Positions 4,639 to 5,903 of a stretch of 5,903 nt of DNA are shown piece by piece. A program made the translations under genes and the position numbers. The notes under the pieces were generated by a model that was not told the origin of the DNA, made no database searches, and was given only the letters and a program-made list of their open reading frames with translations. The number at the start of each line of letters is the position of its first letter. Positions within the stretch are counted from its first letter, which is position 1. Source of the stretch: Alphaproteobacteria bacterium (lineage in GTDB: Bacteria; Pseudomonadota; Alphaproteobacteria; Sphingomonadales; Sphingomonadaceae); assembly GCA_005882415.1 (NCBI GenBank), contig VBAE01000285.1, positions 1-5,903 of the forward strand, given 5' to 3'.

Positions 4639-5903
4639 CACCCGTCGCTTCACGGGGCCCTCGCCTCGAGCGGCTTCGCGCTGGGGGGATGCACGATCGG
4701 CTCGCTGGTCCTGCTCGGGATTCTGGCGCTCGCCAACCGTTTCCGCCCGCTCGGCCGCTGGGCGGCGGCGGCGCTCGGAGGAGCGTTGTTCTGGGCCTTG
4801 CTCGCGGCGCTGAAGGCCGGTTCGGCAGGCGCACTGTTCGCCGTCCCGCCGGGAATGGCGGCAGGTCTCATTCTGAGGGATCCGCTCGGCGGCCGTCCTG
4901 TCGGCCTCCGGCTGTGGATCGCCCTTGCCTGCGGGCTCGGCCTCTCGCTGTTCCTGCTGGCGGGGCCCGCACTCGACGAGCGCAGGGAGCGGCAATGGGA
5001 CCGGCAGCCGCCGAACGCCTCTTTGCTGGGCGACCGGGTGATGGGCGGGGCCATGTTCGGCTCCGAGCTCTGGCTGTTCAACGAGGACGGCAAGACCGTG
5101 TCTTTCCGACTGTCCGACTGGAGGCCGACCGTCCGCGCCGGCTCCGGCGTCGCCGCGCTCACCGCCCGCGGCCCCTGGGCGCTTATCGTCCCGCCGACCG
5201 AGTGGCGGGAGCAGCATTGGCCCGCCGGCCGCTTCCGCCTCGCCTCGTGGAGCGGAGGGCGCTGGCTCTATTCGCCCTGGCAAAGCTATGGCGAGGACGA
5301 ACGTCCGGAGGCGCTCGCCATCGGCCCCCAAGGCCCGGTCGTGCTCGGCCCGAAGCATCTCTATCTGCTGCCGTCCGTCGCAGGCCCGTTCAGGACGGTG
5401 GCGCTGAGCCGGCCGCTCGGCGTCGGCGGGCAGATCGTCGCGGCAATCGTCGGCTCCGGCACGCTCTATGTCGGAGCCAATGCGGGCGAGTTCGGCGGCG
5501 GCCTGCAGCGCATCGACCTCGCCACCGGCGCGATCGAGCAGGTCGAAAGGCACGACAGCGACCGCCTCTGCGCCGGGCCCCTGAACACCCAATGCGACCC
5601 CGTCACCGGCCTCGTCCCCGATCCGGAAAAGCCGGGCTGCGTCTTCGCCTCGATCGGCCTGGCCCATATGATGTGGGACGGACGCGTTCTCCGCGTCTGC
5701 GGCAACGAGGTCGAGCTCGTGTTCGAGGCCCCCGTCCTGCCGCTCGGCAAGCGGATCGAACGCTTCTTCTCCAGCCGCGCCCGCGAATATCCCCCGGACT
5801 CTGAGCCGGTCTTCTCGCTCCTCCCGGCACCGGGCGGCTTCCGGGCGGTCACTCCGCGGGCGATCTACCGGTGGGAGCGGGGGAAAATCAGCCGCCGGTC
5901 GTT
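4639..5903 (+). CDS. Unrecognised membrane-anchored protein with a beta-propeller-like domain, 3' end outside window
   Basis: I do not recognise this gene. Frame 1 is open from after a TAG (4636-4638) to the window end, about 421 codons. The first third is hydrophobic: candidate helices lie near 4654-4743, 4759-4875 and 4906-4974, followed by the charged segment DERRERQWDRQ. The rest looks like an exported soluble domain with short Trp/Gly-rich strands. One blade-like motif, TLYVGANAGEFGGGLQRIDL (5464-5520), resembles repeat units of beta-propellers. Four Cys codons (5569, 5593, 5638, 5698) sit in a segment reading CAGPLNTQCDPVTG...GCVFASIGL...VCG and may form disulfides. The real start is unclear: no ATG occurs in frame until 4855, whereas ATG 4599 with a strong purine-rich leader is in frame 3. 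A frame break between about 4632 and 4660 is therefore likely. Codon content agrees with frame 1. No function is assigned. Confidence 0.7.

Noticed and set aside
4537..5667. Long minus-strand open frame opposite the last gene (376 codons)
   Set aside because: Arg/Glu/Pro-rich low-complexity product without motifs. Frame 1 on the plus strand has membrane segments and a structured, Trp- and Cys-containing sequence.
4599..5804. Plus-strand frame-3 open frame of 401 codons
   Set aside because: Only its first dozen or so residues look plausible as a protein start. The rest is Arg/Pro/Ala-rich and overlaps the better frame-1 product.

Overview
The window is a high-GC bacterial segment (about two thirds G+C by eye) with every recognisable gene on the + strand. 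Protein sequences and gene order point to an alphaproteobacterium, most likely a sphingomonad-like lineage. A cytochrome bo3-type (or ba3-type) ubiquinol oxidase operon is followed by a SURF1-family assembly factor, then by a RegB/PrrB/ActS-type redox-sensing histidine kinase and its RegA/PrrA/ActR-type response regulator. The species assignment is inference.

Layout: 1-1227 is the 3' part of cyoB (oxidase subunit I). It is followed by cyoC (1231-1755), cyoD (1752-2141), SURF1 (GTG start, 2138-2809), a regB-like kinase (from 2809) and a regA-like regulator (to 4540). From cyoC to the kinase each stop codon overlaps the next start codon (ATGA, GTGA, TGATG), so these genes look translationally coupled. 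A short gap (4541-4598) holds a GC-rich hairpin. After it comes an unrecognised membrane-anchored protein with a probable beta-propeller-like exterior domain; it is open in frame 1 from 4639 to the window end. In an intact system the oxidase consumes ubiquinol, SURF1 helps heme insertion, and RegB senses the quinone and redox state and signals through RegA.

The striking feature is a series of apparent precise internal losses compared with family members. CyoB lacks about 51 residues carrying the CuB ligand, proton-gate Glu and active-site Tyr (HPEVY helix), and about 29 residues of C-terminal membrane helices. CyoC lacks about 32 residues, one membrane helix. The kinase tail and the first ~23 residues of the regulator are both missing, which fuses the two genes out of frame. 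A fifth possible lesion is a frame break at the start of the last gene. The three losses inside genes keep the reading frame, and the flanking sequence is otherwise undamaged. Either this is a very recently damaged operon, or the sequence has been mis-assembled or processed. As written, the oxidase and regulator should not work normally. CyoD and SURF1 look complete.

No tRNA, rRNA, CRISPR array, insertion sequence or phage gene was recognised. Family comparisons were made from memory of E. coli CyoB/CyoC/CyoD and Rhodobacter RegB/RegA (PrrB/PrrA), not by a database search.
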